Source: an uncultured Clostridia bacterium (GTDB lineage: Bacteria > Bacillota > Clostridia > TANB77 > CAG-508). From it: DNA of 53,045 bases. The stretch lies in NCBI GenBank assembly GCA_944393465.1, contig CALYAG010000013.1:1-53045 (forward strand), written 5' to 3'. Position numbers and translations under genes: made by a program. The notes below the pieces were generated by a model that did no database searches, was not told where the DNA came from, and was given only the letters and a program-made list of their open reading frames with translations. Position 1 is the stretch's first letter; every line of letters begins with the position of its first letter. This document shows, in pieces, positions 1 through 7,594 of the stretch.

Positions 1-1
1 T

Positions 2-71
2 CAGTTGCCTTTTTTCAGTTGCCTTTTTTCAGTTGCCTTTTTTCAGTTGCCTTTTTTCAGTTGCCTTTTTT
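2..71. repeat. Five tandem copies of a 14-base unit
   Basis: The unit CAGTTGCCTTTTTT is repeated five times without change and runs straight into a CAGTTGGGGACGG palindrome arm at 72. The first six bases of each unit equal the tip of that arm, so the tandem array was probably made by slippage or by assembly at the edge of the palindrome. It lies at the window edge, so its true length is unknown. Confidence 0.9.
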
Positions 72-240
72 CAGTTGGGGACGGTCCTAAAATGAAAAAA
101 TATATCATTTTCATTTAAAGTTTATCCCTAATTGAAGTTTTTTTCATTTTAGGACCGTCCCCAACTGAAAAAATATATAGTTTTCATTTAAAGTATATCC
201 CTAATTGAAGTTTTTTTCATTTTAGGACCGTCCCCAACTG
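72..240. repeat. GGGGACGGTCC palindromic array 1
   Basis: One left arm (CAGTTGGGGACGGTCC, from 72) is followed by two tandem 73-base units (95-167 and 168-240). Each unit ends in the complementary arm GGACCGTCCCCAACTG. The AT-rich spacers are also conserved between units. The array ends 17 bases before the folD stop codon, so on the minus strand it forms the folD 3' region and can fold into a long terminator-like hairpin. The same architecture recurs near 28.9, 35.2 and 46.0 kb. It resembles REP/MITE-type palindromes; no matching transposase is present in the window. Confidence 0.9.
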
Positions 241-257
241 AAAAATTTTCTTCCAAA

Positions 258-1106
258 TTATTTATTTTGATTTTTTGCTGCTTTTATTACATTGCTCATT
301 AGCATTGCTATTGTCATTGGTCCAACACCACCAGGTACTGGAGTAATGAAGGATGCCTTTTTAGAAACATTTTCAAAGTCCACATCTCCGCAAAGTTTAC
401 CTTCATCATTTCTATTCATTCCAACATCTATAATAACTACTCCATCTTTTACCATATCAGCAGTTACTGTATTTCTTTTACCAACTGCTGAAATAACTAT
501 ATCTGCATCTTTCAATTCTTTTTTTAGTTCTCTTGTTCTTGAATGACAAATAGTTACTGTGGCATTTTTTGAAAGCATACATAATGCCATTGGCTTACCT
601 ACAATATTGCTTCTTCCTATAATAGCAACCTTTTCTCCTTCTGTTTTAATATTGTATTTTTCAAGCATTGTTACAATTCCTAGAGGTGTGCAAGGTATAA
701 AGCCATCTTGTCCTATGCACAAGTTTCCCACATTTTGTGGATTAAAACCGTCTACATCTTTTTCAGGGCTTATTTTATTAAATGCTTTTTGAATGTTTAA
801 TGGTTTTGGAATAGGACTTTGAAGTAATATGCCATTTACATTTTTATCATTATTTAATTTATCTATTAAATCTAAAAGTTCCTGCTCAGTTGTTGTACTT
901 GGAAGCAAATATTCTTTAAATTCTATTCCTATTTCTTCACAAGCTTTGCTTTTATTTCTAACATAAACTTTTGATGCATCATTATTTCCCACCATTATAA
1001 CTGCTAAATGTGGTGTAATTCCTTTTTTCTTTAGTTTTTCTGCTTCAACTTTTAGCTCTGCTCTTATGTTTTTTGCTAAATTTTTTCCATCAATTATTGT
1101 TGCCAT
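258..1106 (-). CDS. folD: Bifunctional methylenetetrahydrofolate dehydrogenase / methenyltetrahydrofolate cyclohydrolase
   Basis: FolD interconverts 5,10-methylene-, 5,10-methenyl- and 10-formyl-tetrahydrofolate in the cytosol, supplying one-carbon units for purines and fMet. The 282-residue length is normal for the family. Visible signatures are the substrate-site region YVRNKSKACEEIGI with its catalytic lysine, the GILLQSPIPKPLN and PEKDVDGFNPQNVG stretches, and the nucleotide-binding motif IIGRSNIVGKPMA. The ATG follows a good AAGGAG site with 7-base spacing. The gene reads alone on the minus strand: upstream is the surface-protein gene with its own terminator at 1267-1292, and downstream is palindromic array 1. 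Identification is secure. Confidence 0.97.
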   Translation of the reverse strand: MATIIDGKNLAKNIRAELKVEAEKLKKKGITPHLAVIMVGNNDASKVYVRNKSKACEEIGIEFKEYLLPSTTTEQELLDLIDKLNNDKNVNGILLQSPIPKPLNIQKAFNKISPEKDVDGFNPQNVGNLCIGQDGFIPCTPLGIVTMLEKYNIKTEGEKVAIIGRSNIVGKPMALCMLSKNATVTICHSRTRELKKELKDADIVISAVGKRNTVTADMVKDGVVIIDVGMNRNDEGKLCGDVDFENVSKKASFITPVPGGVGPMTIAMLMSNVIKAAKNQNK

Positions 1107-1266
1107 TTTTGTTCTCCTTTTTATTTGTTTTAATTATTTGCTTTATTTATTTGTTATTTCTTTTCTTACTATTAATTTCATAAATTTTTAAATTTATTTT
1201 CTTAATTTCAAATGTATTTTATCACAAAAATATTTAATTGTGTAGGTGATTTTTAACAAAAAAATT

Positions 1267-1292
1267 AGTATAAAGTTTTTAGGCTTTATACT
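1267..1292 (-). terminator. Rho-independent terminator of the 218-aa surface-protein gene
   Basis: The nine-base arms AGTATAAAG and CTTTATACT enclose an eight-base loop and are followed on the minus strand by AATTTTTTTG. It lies 24 bases after the stop codon at 1316 and separates that gene from folD. Confidence 0.8.
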
Positions 1293-1315
1293 TACTTGGT
1301 TGATCTTATTTATTT

Positions 1316-1972
1316 TTAGAAAATCGTAGCGAGGCGAACAAAGTCGATGCTGTACACCATACTATAGTTAATATTGCTGGTGGCGAAGAGTGCATCATAA
1401 ATACTGCCTGTACCGTTCTGCGAAGAAGACCAGTAGATGTCTCTAAGACCAAATGTAGAATAATTGCTACTTGTAATATCAAATGTTGCTCCAAAAGCTG
1501 CCCACTCTGACTTTGATGGAACGAACCATCCTTCTGCTACTTCATCTTGTATTACTCCCCACATATCATCATATGTGCTATTATCATTTTGCTCTCCGTA
1601 TTGACTTGAATTCCAACTTGCTATCATCCTCTCAGTATTTACTCTTCCTGTTGGCTCTGCTCTTGTTCCTGTAATTTTTACTCCATCTACATACGCTGTT
1701 TTCCCTAATGCTATATCTTCTGGAGTTGCTGTAGCATCTGATGTATCCAGCGTTTCTAAAGTTCCAGTTATTCCTCCTACTGTTATTCCTTTTTTGATAT
1801 AGCTTGCAACTAAACTTGAACCTGCATTTGCTGTCGTAGCAAAATAGCCTTCACTTGTCACTTGATTATTGTTTCTCATTATGCTTGTAGTTACAATTAT
1901 GGCTATTATTACTACAACTAGCAATATTGCTATAAAACATATTAATTTTTGCTTATTGCTTAATTTTTTCAT
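1316..1972 (-). CDS. Membrane-anchored surface protein with phage-tail-like repeat and FSUC/DUF1566-like C-terminus
   Basis: This 218-residue protein starts MKKLSNKQK, followed by one hydrophobic segment (about residues 11-31), so it is probably anchored with its C-terminus outside. Residues about 57-105 contain IKKGITVGGITGTLETLDT and ALGKTAYVDGVKITGT, a motif type known from phage tail and Clostridial surface proteins. The C-terminal part (WFVPSKSEWAAFG, YWSSSQ, ending FVRLATIF) resembles the DUF1566 / Fibrobacter paralogous domain. It is a paralogue of the intact gene at 31643-32890 (shared N-terminus and GITGTL repeat) and of the decayed copy at 30521 (shared C-terminus). The start has a GGGAG site. 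Behind its promoter lies a leader with an attenuator-like hairpin. Molecular function unknown. Confidence 0.75.
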   Translation of the reverse strand: MKKLSNKQKLICFIAILLVVVIIAIIVTTSIMRNNNQVTSEGYFATTANAGSSLVASYIKKGITVGGITGTLETLDTSDATATPEDIALGKTAYVDGVKITGTRAEPTGRVNTERMIASWNSSQYGEQNDNSTYDDMWGVIQDEVAEGWFVPSKSEWAAFGATFDITSSNYSTFGLRDIYWSSSQNGTGSIYDALFATSNINYSMVYSIDFVRLATIF

Positions 1973-2030
1973 AAACTTTTTTTCTCCCTTCTTTTTATCC
2001 TAACTTTTTAATTGTTAATTTTTCTTTTCG

Positions 2031-2198
2031 ACACAAAAAAGCTATACTAATTAGACAATTTAAGTTCGTCTAAAAAGCATAGCTTTACTTCTATGTTCAC
2101 ATAAACTTATTTTATTAAATCTTACGATATATATATATATATATATACAGCCCCAAGGCTTTCAGCGATTTTTGTCATTTAAATTTGCTCCTCTTTTT
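2031..2198 (-). promoter_or_regulatory. Leader A: attenuator-like 5' region of the surface-protein gene
   Basis: Bases 2081-2180 are nearly identical to 33022-33119 upstream of the paralogue, while surrounding non-coding DNA is unrelated. Read on the minus strand, the order is: SD site GAGGAG, ATG of a small ORF, an (AT)n tract, an AAATC/GATTT pairing, then CATAG-N8-CTATG (2078-2095). The last is an antiterminator-like stem that overlaps a long terminator hairpin (arms AAAGCTAT at 2038-2045 and ATAGCTTT at 2079-2086, with inner TTAGAC/GTCTAA). The hairpin is followed by a U-run. The two stems exclude each other. I do not recognise a known riboswitch class. Attenuation by leader translation or by a ligand is inference. 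Confidence 0.6.
2060..2178 (-). pseudogene. Small leader ORF, frameshifted in an AT dinucleotide tract
   Basis: The ATG at 2178 has a GAGGAG site. The frame reads MTKIAESLGAVYIYIYIS and stops at 2122 just past the AT tract. The homologous ORF in leader B is open for 38 codons; its tract is 19 bases, here it is 21, so one extra AT unit shifts the frame. Beyond the tract the other frame continues with FNKISLCEHRSKAM up to a stop at 2060, matching leader B. Whether the peptide matters is uncertain, because differences between the copies fall mostly at codon positions that change the amino acid. Confidence 0.35.
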
Positions 2199-2203
2199 TC
2201 TTT

Positions 2204-2233
2204 ATTTTAACATAAATTCTTATTTAATTGCAA
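2204..2233 (-). promoter_or_regulatory. Sigma-A promoter of leader A
   Basis: TTGCAA at 2228-2233 and TAAAAT at 2204-2209 (minus strand) are separated by 18 bases. Transcription would start near 2197, just before the GAGGAG site of the leader ORF, making a leader of about 220 bases before the surface-protein start. Confidence 0.55.
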
Positions 2234-2316
2234 AAATAAATTTTCATCTTTTAATGATAATTTATTTTTTCATTTATTGCTAATAGGATGGTTATAAATG
2301 ATACTATTCATATTTA

Positions 2317-3999
2317 TCATATTTTTTCAACATATATTTTGTCATTAACTGCAACTATTGTGTATTTGTTCAACTTTTCTATGTCTTTTATCTCATCATA
2401 ATTGCTGTATTTAAGTATTTGCTCTTTTGCCTCTTTTTGTTTTTCTTTTAATTTGCTTTCTTCGCCTTTTTTCAAATACTTAAATTCTATCATTACACTA
2501 TTGTACCCTTTACTTCTATCTCTTGGTACTAATAGTATGTCTGGATATTCTCTTTGCACTTCTAATTCAGATTTTACATTGTATATTTTCAAATTCATAG
2601 ATATACAATAAAATATTAATTTAATATACTTTTCATCAAATCTTTGATAATCTCTATTTGATAGATTTTTCAAATATTTTTGCAATATTTCTGTTATCTT
2701 ATCTATTTTTCCCTCTAATGCTAGTTGTCTTAATATTTCATTATATTCATCATTATCTATACTCATTTGCGTTTCATCATCTAGCAATTTTATAAAATAT
2801 TCTGAATATATTTCTCTCATTACTTTATTCGGTACTTTTAGCTCTGTCATTCCAAGTTCTTCACCTACTATTGTTAGATATCCTAAATAGTAAAGCATTG
2901 AAACCAAGTCTGTATCTGTAAATTCCATTGCAGGGTTAAACTTTTGAGTTATTTCAGACAATATACCCTCTCCAGCAACTGTTTTTTCTATTATTTCTGC
3001 TCTCTTTTCACCTTTACACAAGTCTAACATTTTTCCTATTTTGCTATAATCACTTGCTATGTTTACATCTACTAAACTATCTGGCATTCTTTTTAATCTT
3101 ACTTCATTGCTCAAAAAATATAAGCACATATTTGAGTTGTATATTCTTTCTTTTCCATTTACAGAAAATCTATATCCGTCGTAGTTTTCTCTCATTATTG
3201 GCAATAATATATTTTGCTCTTCTTTAGGTATTTCTTGAGCATCCATCAGTTTTACAAGTTCTTCTTCTGTAAATCCTAGCATTCCGTTAAATTCTTCATC
3301 TTTCGTAATATCTGTGCTAATGTTAAACCCAGAAGTTAAACTGTCTAATGTAATTGGTGCTACACCAGTAATGAATATTCTATCAATTACAGTTTCTGTT
3401 CCTTTTTTTAATATTTCATACCATTTTCTAACTTTTCCATTTTTCGAAACTAAACTTTTAAACCTATCTGTGTTAAAACCTAGTAATTCATTAGCGAAAT
3501 GGTCATATTCATCTATAATTACATAAATTTTATCATTAGCTCTTTGCACAATAAAAGCTTTTATTAAATTATCTAATATATTTTCTGCTTCATCTTCCAT
3601 ATTTACATAAAAATCAAGGCCATATCTTTCCGCGAATAATTTTATAGAAGACCCCACCTCTCTTTTAAAGCCATTTATTGTTGTATCTACAGTAGATGTG
3701 TCTATTCCTGAAAAATTAAATTTTAATATATGATAACTATTTTTTAACTCTGTTGGATGCTTGCCTATATAAGTATTTTTATATAAAATTTCAAACTTAT
3801 CTTTCTTTTTTATGTCATAATAATTTTCAATTGTACTTGTAAATAATGTTTTACCAAACTTTCTTGGTCTTAAGAACATTATGTATGGTTGTGGCATATT
3901 TTCTAGTATTTCTATGTATTTTGTTTTATCTACATAATAATAGTTATTTGTTATTATTCGTTCATAATCACTAATTCCATAAGGTAATTTTTTTATCAT
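2317..3999 (-). CDS. AAA-ATPase-like / PD-(D/E)XK nuclease-like protein
   Basis: The 560-residue product fits a common Clostridial and Bacteroidal family in which an AAA-ATPase-like N-terminal domain (PF09820) is followed by a PD-(D/E)XK-like C-terminal domain (PF08011). Seen here: the N-terminal signature MIKKLPYGISDYERI and YYYVDKT, a P-loop variant RPRKFGKTLF near residue 45, VIIDEYDHFANELL as a Walker B-like segment, and near the C-terminus YPDILLVPRD...VMIEFKY, the D...ExK pattern of the nuclease fold. The chosen ATG (3999) has AGGAGG ten bases upstream; the ATG nine bases earlier touches that site. The biological role of the family is unproven; mobile-element or defence links are only suspected. 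It stands alone. Confidence 0.8.
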   Translation of the reverse strand: MIKKLPYGISDYERIITNNYYYVDKTKYIEILENMPQPYIMFLRPRKFGKTLFTSTIENYYDIKKKDKFEILYKNTYIGKHPTELKNSYHILKFNFSGIDTSTVDTTINGFKREVGSSIKLFAERYGLDFYVNMEDEAENILDNLIKAFIVQRANDKIYVIIDEYDHFANELLGFNTDRFKSLVSKNGKVRKWYEILKKGTETVIDRIFITGVAPITLDSLTSGFNISTDITKDEEFNGMLGFTEEELVKLMDAQEIPKEEQNILLPIMRENYDGYRFSVNGKERIYNSNMCLYFLSNEVRLKRMPDSLVDVNIASDYSKIGKMLDLCKGEKRAEIIEKTVAGEGILSEITQKFNPAMEFTDTDLVSMLYYLGYLTIVGEELGMTELKVPNKVMREIYSEYFIKLLDDETQMSIDNDEYNEILRQLALEGKIDKITEILQKYLKNLSNRDYQRFDEKYIKLIFYCISMNLKIYNVKSELEVQREYPDILLVPRDRSKGYNSVMIEFKYLKKGEESKLKEKQKEAKEQILKYSNYDEIKDIEKLNKYTIVAVNDKIYVEKI

Positions 4000-4049
4000 T
4001 CTTTTCATCCCTCCTTTTAAAGAGTTTATTCTAAAATCTTATATTTAAT

Positions 4050-4078
4050 ATATTATCATAAAAAGTGTTTTTTAACAA
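4050..4078 (-). promoter_or_regulatory. Promoter of the AAA-ATPase-like gene
   Basis: TTGTTA (4073-4078) and TAATAT (4050-4055) on the minus strand are separated by 17 bases and lie about 50 bases before the start codon. Confidence 0.5.
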
Positions 4079-4131
4079 TAGATAAACGAAAAAATGTAAA
4101 AATTTTGTTAAAACTGATTTTCACATTTTTG

Positions 4132-4160
4132 TTGAATTTTTAAATTTTATGTATTATAAT
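4132..4160 (+). promoter_or_regulatory. Promoter of the VWA surface-protein gene
   Basis: TTGAAT (4132-4137), a 17-base spacer and a perfect TATAAT (4155-4160). The mRNA leader is about 100 bases. It contains a weak TTTGCG/CGCAAA stem-loop between 4212 and 4238 of unknown meaning, then an AAGAAAGGA site before the ATG at 4267. Confidence 0.65.
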
Positions 4161-4266
4161 GTAGACGTATTAAAATTTTATTTTAGTATAAACTAACTAA
4201 AGAAAGATTTTGGTTTGCGCTTTAATGCAAATCGCAAAATTTTCAAAGAAAGGAAAATGTATTATT

Positions 4267-5679
4267 ATGAAAAAAACAATTTATAGTATTTTAATCGCAC
4301 TATTTGTAGTTTTATTTACTTCAACAGTTTGTTTAGCTGCAAATGTAAAGAAAGCTGATGCCACTATGACATTAGTAGAAGATAATGTTTGTAATATTTC
4401 ATTTGGCGAATATGGTGAATTCGAAAAAAGAATGATTGAATGTAATACTACAGACAAATATGTAGACATTAAATTAACTGTTAAAAATAATGCTGAAAGG
4501 CTAGAAGACAAGAAAGCAAATGTTGTTTTATTGATTGACGCTTCAAGAAGTATGTCTACAAACCAAGTTATAATTAATGGCGAAACTATAACAAGAAAAG
4601 AAGCTGTTTTACAATCTGCTCAAACTCTTGTTGAAAAATTATTAGCAGCTAACCCAAATATTAAAATTGGTGTTGTTGAATTTGCCACATCTACTGAAAC
4701 AAATGACGAAGGTTACACTATTGAAGGAACTGACTTAGACGCAAAAACAGTAACAAGTGAGCTTACAAATGATGCAGATGCAATTGAGGCTGCTTTAAAT
4801 ACTGTATCAACCGATGTTATGGGTGCTAGAACTAACCTAGAAGTAGGATTAGATGCTGCAAATGCATTACTACAAACTAATAACGACCCAGACACAGAAG
4901 ACTACATTATTACTTTAACAGATGCTATTCCAAACACAGCAAGAGGCGTTGTTGGAGATACTTACACAGAAGCAACTAGAGTACCTACAAAAAATAAAAT
5001 TGTAGAACTAGGAGAAAACGGAGTTCATTTAATTTCAATGCTTATTGAAATGAGTGATGATGAAATTGCTGTTTCTCAAGAAGATCCAAAACCAACATAC
5101 AGAGAAGTTGCTGAAGAAATATTTGGTACATCTGCACATCCTACTACAGGAAATGTTTACTATGTTTCTGATGAAGAGGTTGAAGATACTGTTACTAATA
5201 AAATATATGCAAGTTTATTACAGGAACAATACGTTCTAGAAAATATTGTAATAAAAGATTACTTCCCTCAAAACATTATAGATAACTTTACTTATGCTCA
5301 ATTAACTGAGTCTAATGTTGGAGAAGTTACTGCAGAAGTAAATAAAGAAGATAATTCTATTACATGGACTATTCCTGCTCTTGGACCTGGTGAAGAAGGT
5401 ACATTTACTTATAGAATTTCTTTAAATAGTGAATTCAATGAAAATATTGTTGGTGTAAATTTACCAACTAATGAAAATGTCCAAATCACATTTGATGAAA
5501 ACGGTAAACCTGGATCAGCAGAAAATGATAAATGCCCTATCATTGCATTAGATGTATTACCTAAAAAAGATATTCCTCAAACAGGTATTTATACTGGAAT
5601 GTACATTGCAGGTGGAGTTGCAGTAATGGCTATTATAGGATTTGCAAGTTACAGATTTGTAAAAAGAAATAGATTTTAA
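4267..5679 (+). CDS. Sortase-anchored von Willebrand factor A domain protein
   Basis: The 470-residue precursor has a signal peptide (MKKTIYSILIALFVV... cleaved near CLAA), then a VWA domain whose MIDAS loop is DASRSMS (D91) with a later TLTDAIP segment. A beta-rich region follows that includes GPGEEGTFTYRISL, typical of Gram-positive adhesin stalk domains. The C-terminus is a classic cell-wall sorting signal: IPQTG near residue 436, a hydrophobic helix, and the basic tail KRNRF. The protein should be linked to peptidoglycan by a sortase that is not in this window. VWA proteins of this kind act as adhesins or pilus components; the ligand is unknown. The ATG at 4267 is chosen because the signal peptide begins there and AAGGA lies 12 bases upstream. 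It has its own promoter and shares a terminator with dinB. Confidence 0.88.
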   Translation: MKKTIYSILIALFVVLFTSTVCLAANVKKADATMTLVEDNVCNISFGEYGEFEKRMIECNTTDKYVDIKLTVKNNAERLEDKKANVVLLIDASRSMSTNQVIINGETITRKEAVLQSAQTLVEKLLAANPNIKIGVVEFATSTETNDEGYTIEGTDLDAKTVTSELTNDADAIEAALNTVSTDVMGARTNLEVGLDAANALLQTNNDPDTEDYIITLTDAIPNTARGVVGDTYTEATRVPTKNKIVELGENGVHLISMLIEMSDDEIAVSQEDPKPTYREVAEEIFGTSAHPTTGNVYYVSDEEVEDTVTNKIYASLLQEQYVLENIVIKDYFPQNIIDNFTYAQLTESNVGEVTAEVNKEDNSITWTIPALGPGEEGTFTYRISLNSEFNENIVGVNLPTNENVQITFDENGKPGSAENDKCPIIALDVLPKKDIPQTGIYTGMYIAGGVAVMAIIGFASYRFVKRNRF

Positions 5680-5684
5680 TAAAT

Positions 5685-5718
5685 AAGAGGGAGAATTAAA
5701 TTTCTCCCCCTCTTTTTA
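5685..5718. terminator. Bidirectional terminator between the VWA gene and dinB
   Basis: AAGAGGGAGAA pairs with TTCTCCCCCTCTT (one bulge) around a short AT loop and is followed on the plus strand by TTTTTATA. The last codons and stop of dinB (5696) lie inside the hairpin, so the two convergent genes share it. Confidence 0.75.
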
Positions 5719-6877
5719 TAAAATTACGTCCATATTTTTCTTTTATTTTGTCCAAAGTTTCATCTAATTTTTCTTGTTTTTCGTTTTGCTTGTTATCAAA
5801 TAAAGATATTTGCTTATCTTTTTCATCTAATAAATCATCTACTCTCACTCCAATAAGTCTTACTCTTGTACCATTTGAATAGAGTTCACCCATTAATTTT
5901 TTTGCTTGCTCATATATTATTTTTGTGCTTGATGTTGCTGTGTCTAATTTACGCTGATGTGAAAATACTCTAAAATTTGAATCTTTTATTTGCACATTTA
6001 CTACATTTGCAATCATTTTTTCTTTTCTTAATCTGTAAGTTACTTGTTCTGTAAGGTCTAATAAAATCTTATTTATTTCGCTTATATTTGTTAAATCTTG
6101 TGGAACTGTTATTGAGTTTCCTATTCCCTTTGGCTTTTCTTCCATGTAGTTTACAGGTGAATTATCTATACCATTTGCATATTCCCAAATAGTTTTGCCA
6201 AATTTGCCAAATGTTTTATATAATATTTCTTTATTATAATGTGCTAAATCTCCTATAGTTTTTATTCCCATTCGCTCTAGTTTTGGTATACTCTTTTTTC
6301 CTACCATTAATAATTCACTTACATTTAATGGCCACATTTTGGTCTCTATTTCTTCATTCCAAAGTGTATGAATTTTGTCCGGCTTTTCAAAGTCCGATGC
6401 CATTTTGGCTAGAAGTTTATTATGTGCAATGCCTACATTTACAGTAAAACCCTGCTCTGTTTTTACTCTTGTAGATATTTCTTTTGCAATTGCAAGTGGA
6501 CTTTCATTTTTGCCAATAAAATTTGTCATGTCTAAAAAACATTCATCTATTGAAAAACGTTCTATTATGTTTGTATATTCTTTAAATAATTCATAAAGTC
6601 TATTTGAATACTCTCTATACATTTTATGATTTGATGCAAATACTTGAAGATTTGGACACTTTTTTCTTGCAAAATATATTGGCTCTCCTGTTTTTATTCC
6701 AAATTGTTTTGCTATATTGCTTTTTGCTAAAACTACTCCATGCCTTTGACTTTCATCTCCGCCAATTATTGCTGGAATGGTTCTTATGTCTAAGCTTGCA
6801 CCATTTTTAAGCATATCTACTGCTGTCCAAGATAAAAATGCATTATTTACATCAATATGAAAAATCAAACGTTCCAT
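5696..6877 (-). CDS. dinB: DNA polymerase IV (Y-family translesion polymerase)
   Basis: This 393-residue enzyme copies past damaged bases without proofreading. Seen: the N-terminal catalytic motif HIDVNNAFLSW with its metal-binding Asp, the second catalytic motif SIDECFLDMT, the helix-hairpin-helix region MVGKKSIPKLERMGIKTIGDLA, and a C-terminal QISLF beta-clamp-binding motif near residue 370. It is complete. The gene has its own near-consensus promoter, with a GAAC-N4-GTTT SOS-type box between -35 and -10, so LexA control is likely. It follows rplS on the same strand, separated by the promoter. A second Y-family enzyme of UmuC type lies at 24.7 kb. Confidence 0.96.
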   Translation of the reverse strand: MERLIFHIDVNNAFLSWTAVDMLKNGASLDIRTIPAIIGGDESQRHGVVLAKSNIAKQFGIKTGEPIYFARKKCPNLQVFASNHKMYREYSNRLYELFKEYTNIIERFSIDECFLDMTNFIGKNESPLAIAKEISTRVKTEQGFTVNVGIAHNKLLAKMASDFEKPDKIHTLWNEEIETKMWPLNVSELLMVGKKSIPKLERMGIKTIGDLAHYNKEILYKTFGKFGKTIWEYANGIDNSPVNYMEEKPKGIGNSITVPQDLTNISEINKILLDLTEQVTYRLRKEKMIANVVNVQIKDSNFRVFSHQRKLDTATSSTKIIYEQAKKLMGELYSNGTRVRLIGVRVDDLLDEKDKQISLFDNKQNEKQEKLDETLDKIKEKYGRNFIKRGGEI

Positions 6878-6894
6878 AATAATTCACCAAAATT

Positions 6895-6923
6895 ATTATA
6901 GAACGTTTGTTTATAATTGTCAA
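6895..6923 (-). promoter_or_regulatory. dinB promoter with SOS (LexA) box
   Basis: TTGACA (6918-6923), exactly 17 bases, then TATAAT (6895-6900): a perfect consensus promoter on the minus strand. The spacer holds GAACGTTTGTTT (6901-6912, plus-strand reading), which fits the Gram-positive LexA site GAAC-N4-GTTC with one mismatch. Binding there would block RNA polymerase. Confidence 0.7.
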
Positions 6924-6926
6924 TAA

Positions 6927-7466
6927 TTATTTATTTTCTGTAGCTTTGTCAGCAACTTCTGCTTTAACTTCTTCTACTGGAGCCTCAGCACTTTCAGTTA
7001 CATGAGCTTCTGCTACTGTAGATTCAGCTTTTACCTCTTCAGCTGGAGCTTCTACTGTTTCAGCTGTTTCTGTTTCAGCTGGCATTTCTTCTTTAAGAAC
7101 TATTTCTTTGTTCTCAATTCTTGCTCCTACATTTTCCTTTGTCTTAGCAGCTTTTCCTAATCTTTCTCTTAAGTAGTATAATTTAGCACGTCTTGCTTTA
7201 CCTACCCTAACTGTTTCTACCTTTTCAATTAATGGAGAGTGTAATAAAAATGTTTTTTCAACTCCTACTCCATATGCTACTCTTCTTACAGTGAATGTTT
7301 CGTTTAATCCACCGTTTTGCTTTTTAATGACAATTCCTTCAAATACTTGGATTCTTTGTCTGTTTCCTTCTTTTATTCTTTGGTGTACTCTTACAGTATT
7401 ACCAACACGAATATCAGGAACCTTATTTTTTAATTGCTCATGTTCTATTGATTTAATAATATCCAT
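6927..7466 (-). CDS. rplS: 50S ribosomal protein L19 with long acidic C-terminal tail
   Basis: L19 lies at the 30S-50S interface. Residues 1 to about 115 are ordinary L19 (QIKEGNR-like segment [55 protein letters not shown]). The protein then continues for about 65 residues of Ala/Glu/Val/Thr-rich sequence containing an imperfect internal repeat around [10 protein letters not shown] and [10 protein letters not shown]. The tail is in frame and ends in a normal stop. Most L19 proteins lack such a tail; it is probably disordered and exposed on the ribosome surface. Last gene of the trmD cluster. Confidence 0.96.
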   Translation of the reverse strand: MDIIKSIEHEQLKNKVPDIRVGNTVRVHQRIKEGNRQRIQVFEGIVIKKQNGGLNETFTVRRVAYGVGVEKTFLLHSPLIEKVETVRVGKARRAKLYYLRERLGKAAKTKENVGARIENKEIVLKEEMPAETETAETVEAPAEEVKAESTVAEAHVTESAEAPVEEVKAEVADKATENK

Positions 7467-7594
7467 GATTTAACTCCTTTCTTAATTTTTAATTATTTTA
7501 ATTTTAACTTGCAAGATTTAAACTTGCTCTTAGCTTTTTTATTTTTCTCTTTTAATTTAAAACTTTTTGTTTTTATTTTCAAAACAAACTCGCT

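Noticed and set aside
2081..2180. Leader A/B as a c-di-GMP-I, c-di-GMP-II, T-box or SAM riboswitch, or hammerhead ribozyme
   Set aside because: None of the signature motifs of these classes is present; kept as an unclassified leader.
4201..4240. Possible riboswitch in the VWA gene leader (TTTGCG/CGCAAA stem)
   Set aside because: Only a 6-bp stem; no match to c-di-GMP, preQ1 or other class motifs I know.
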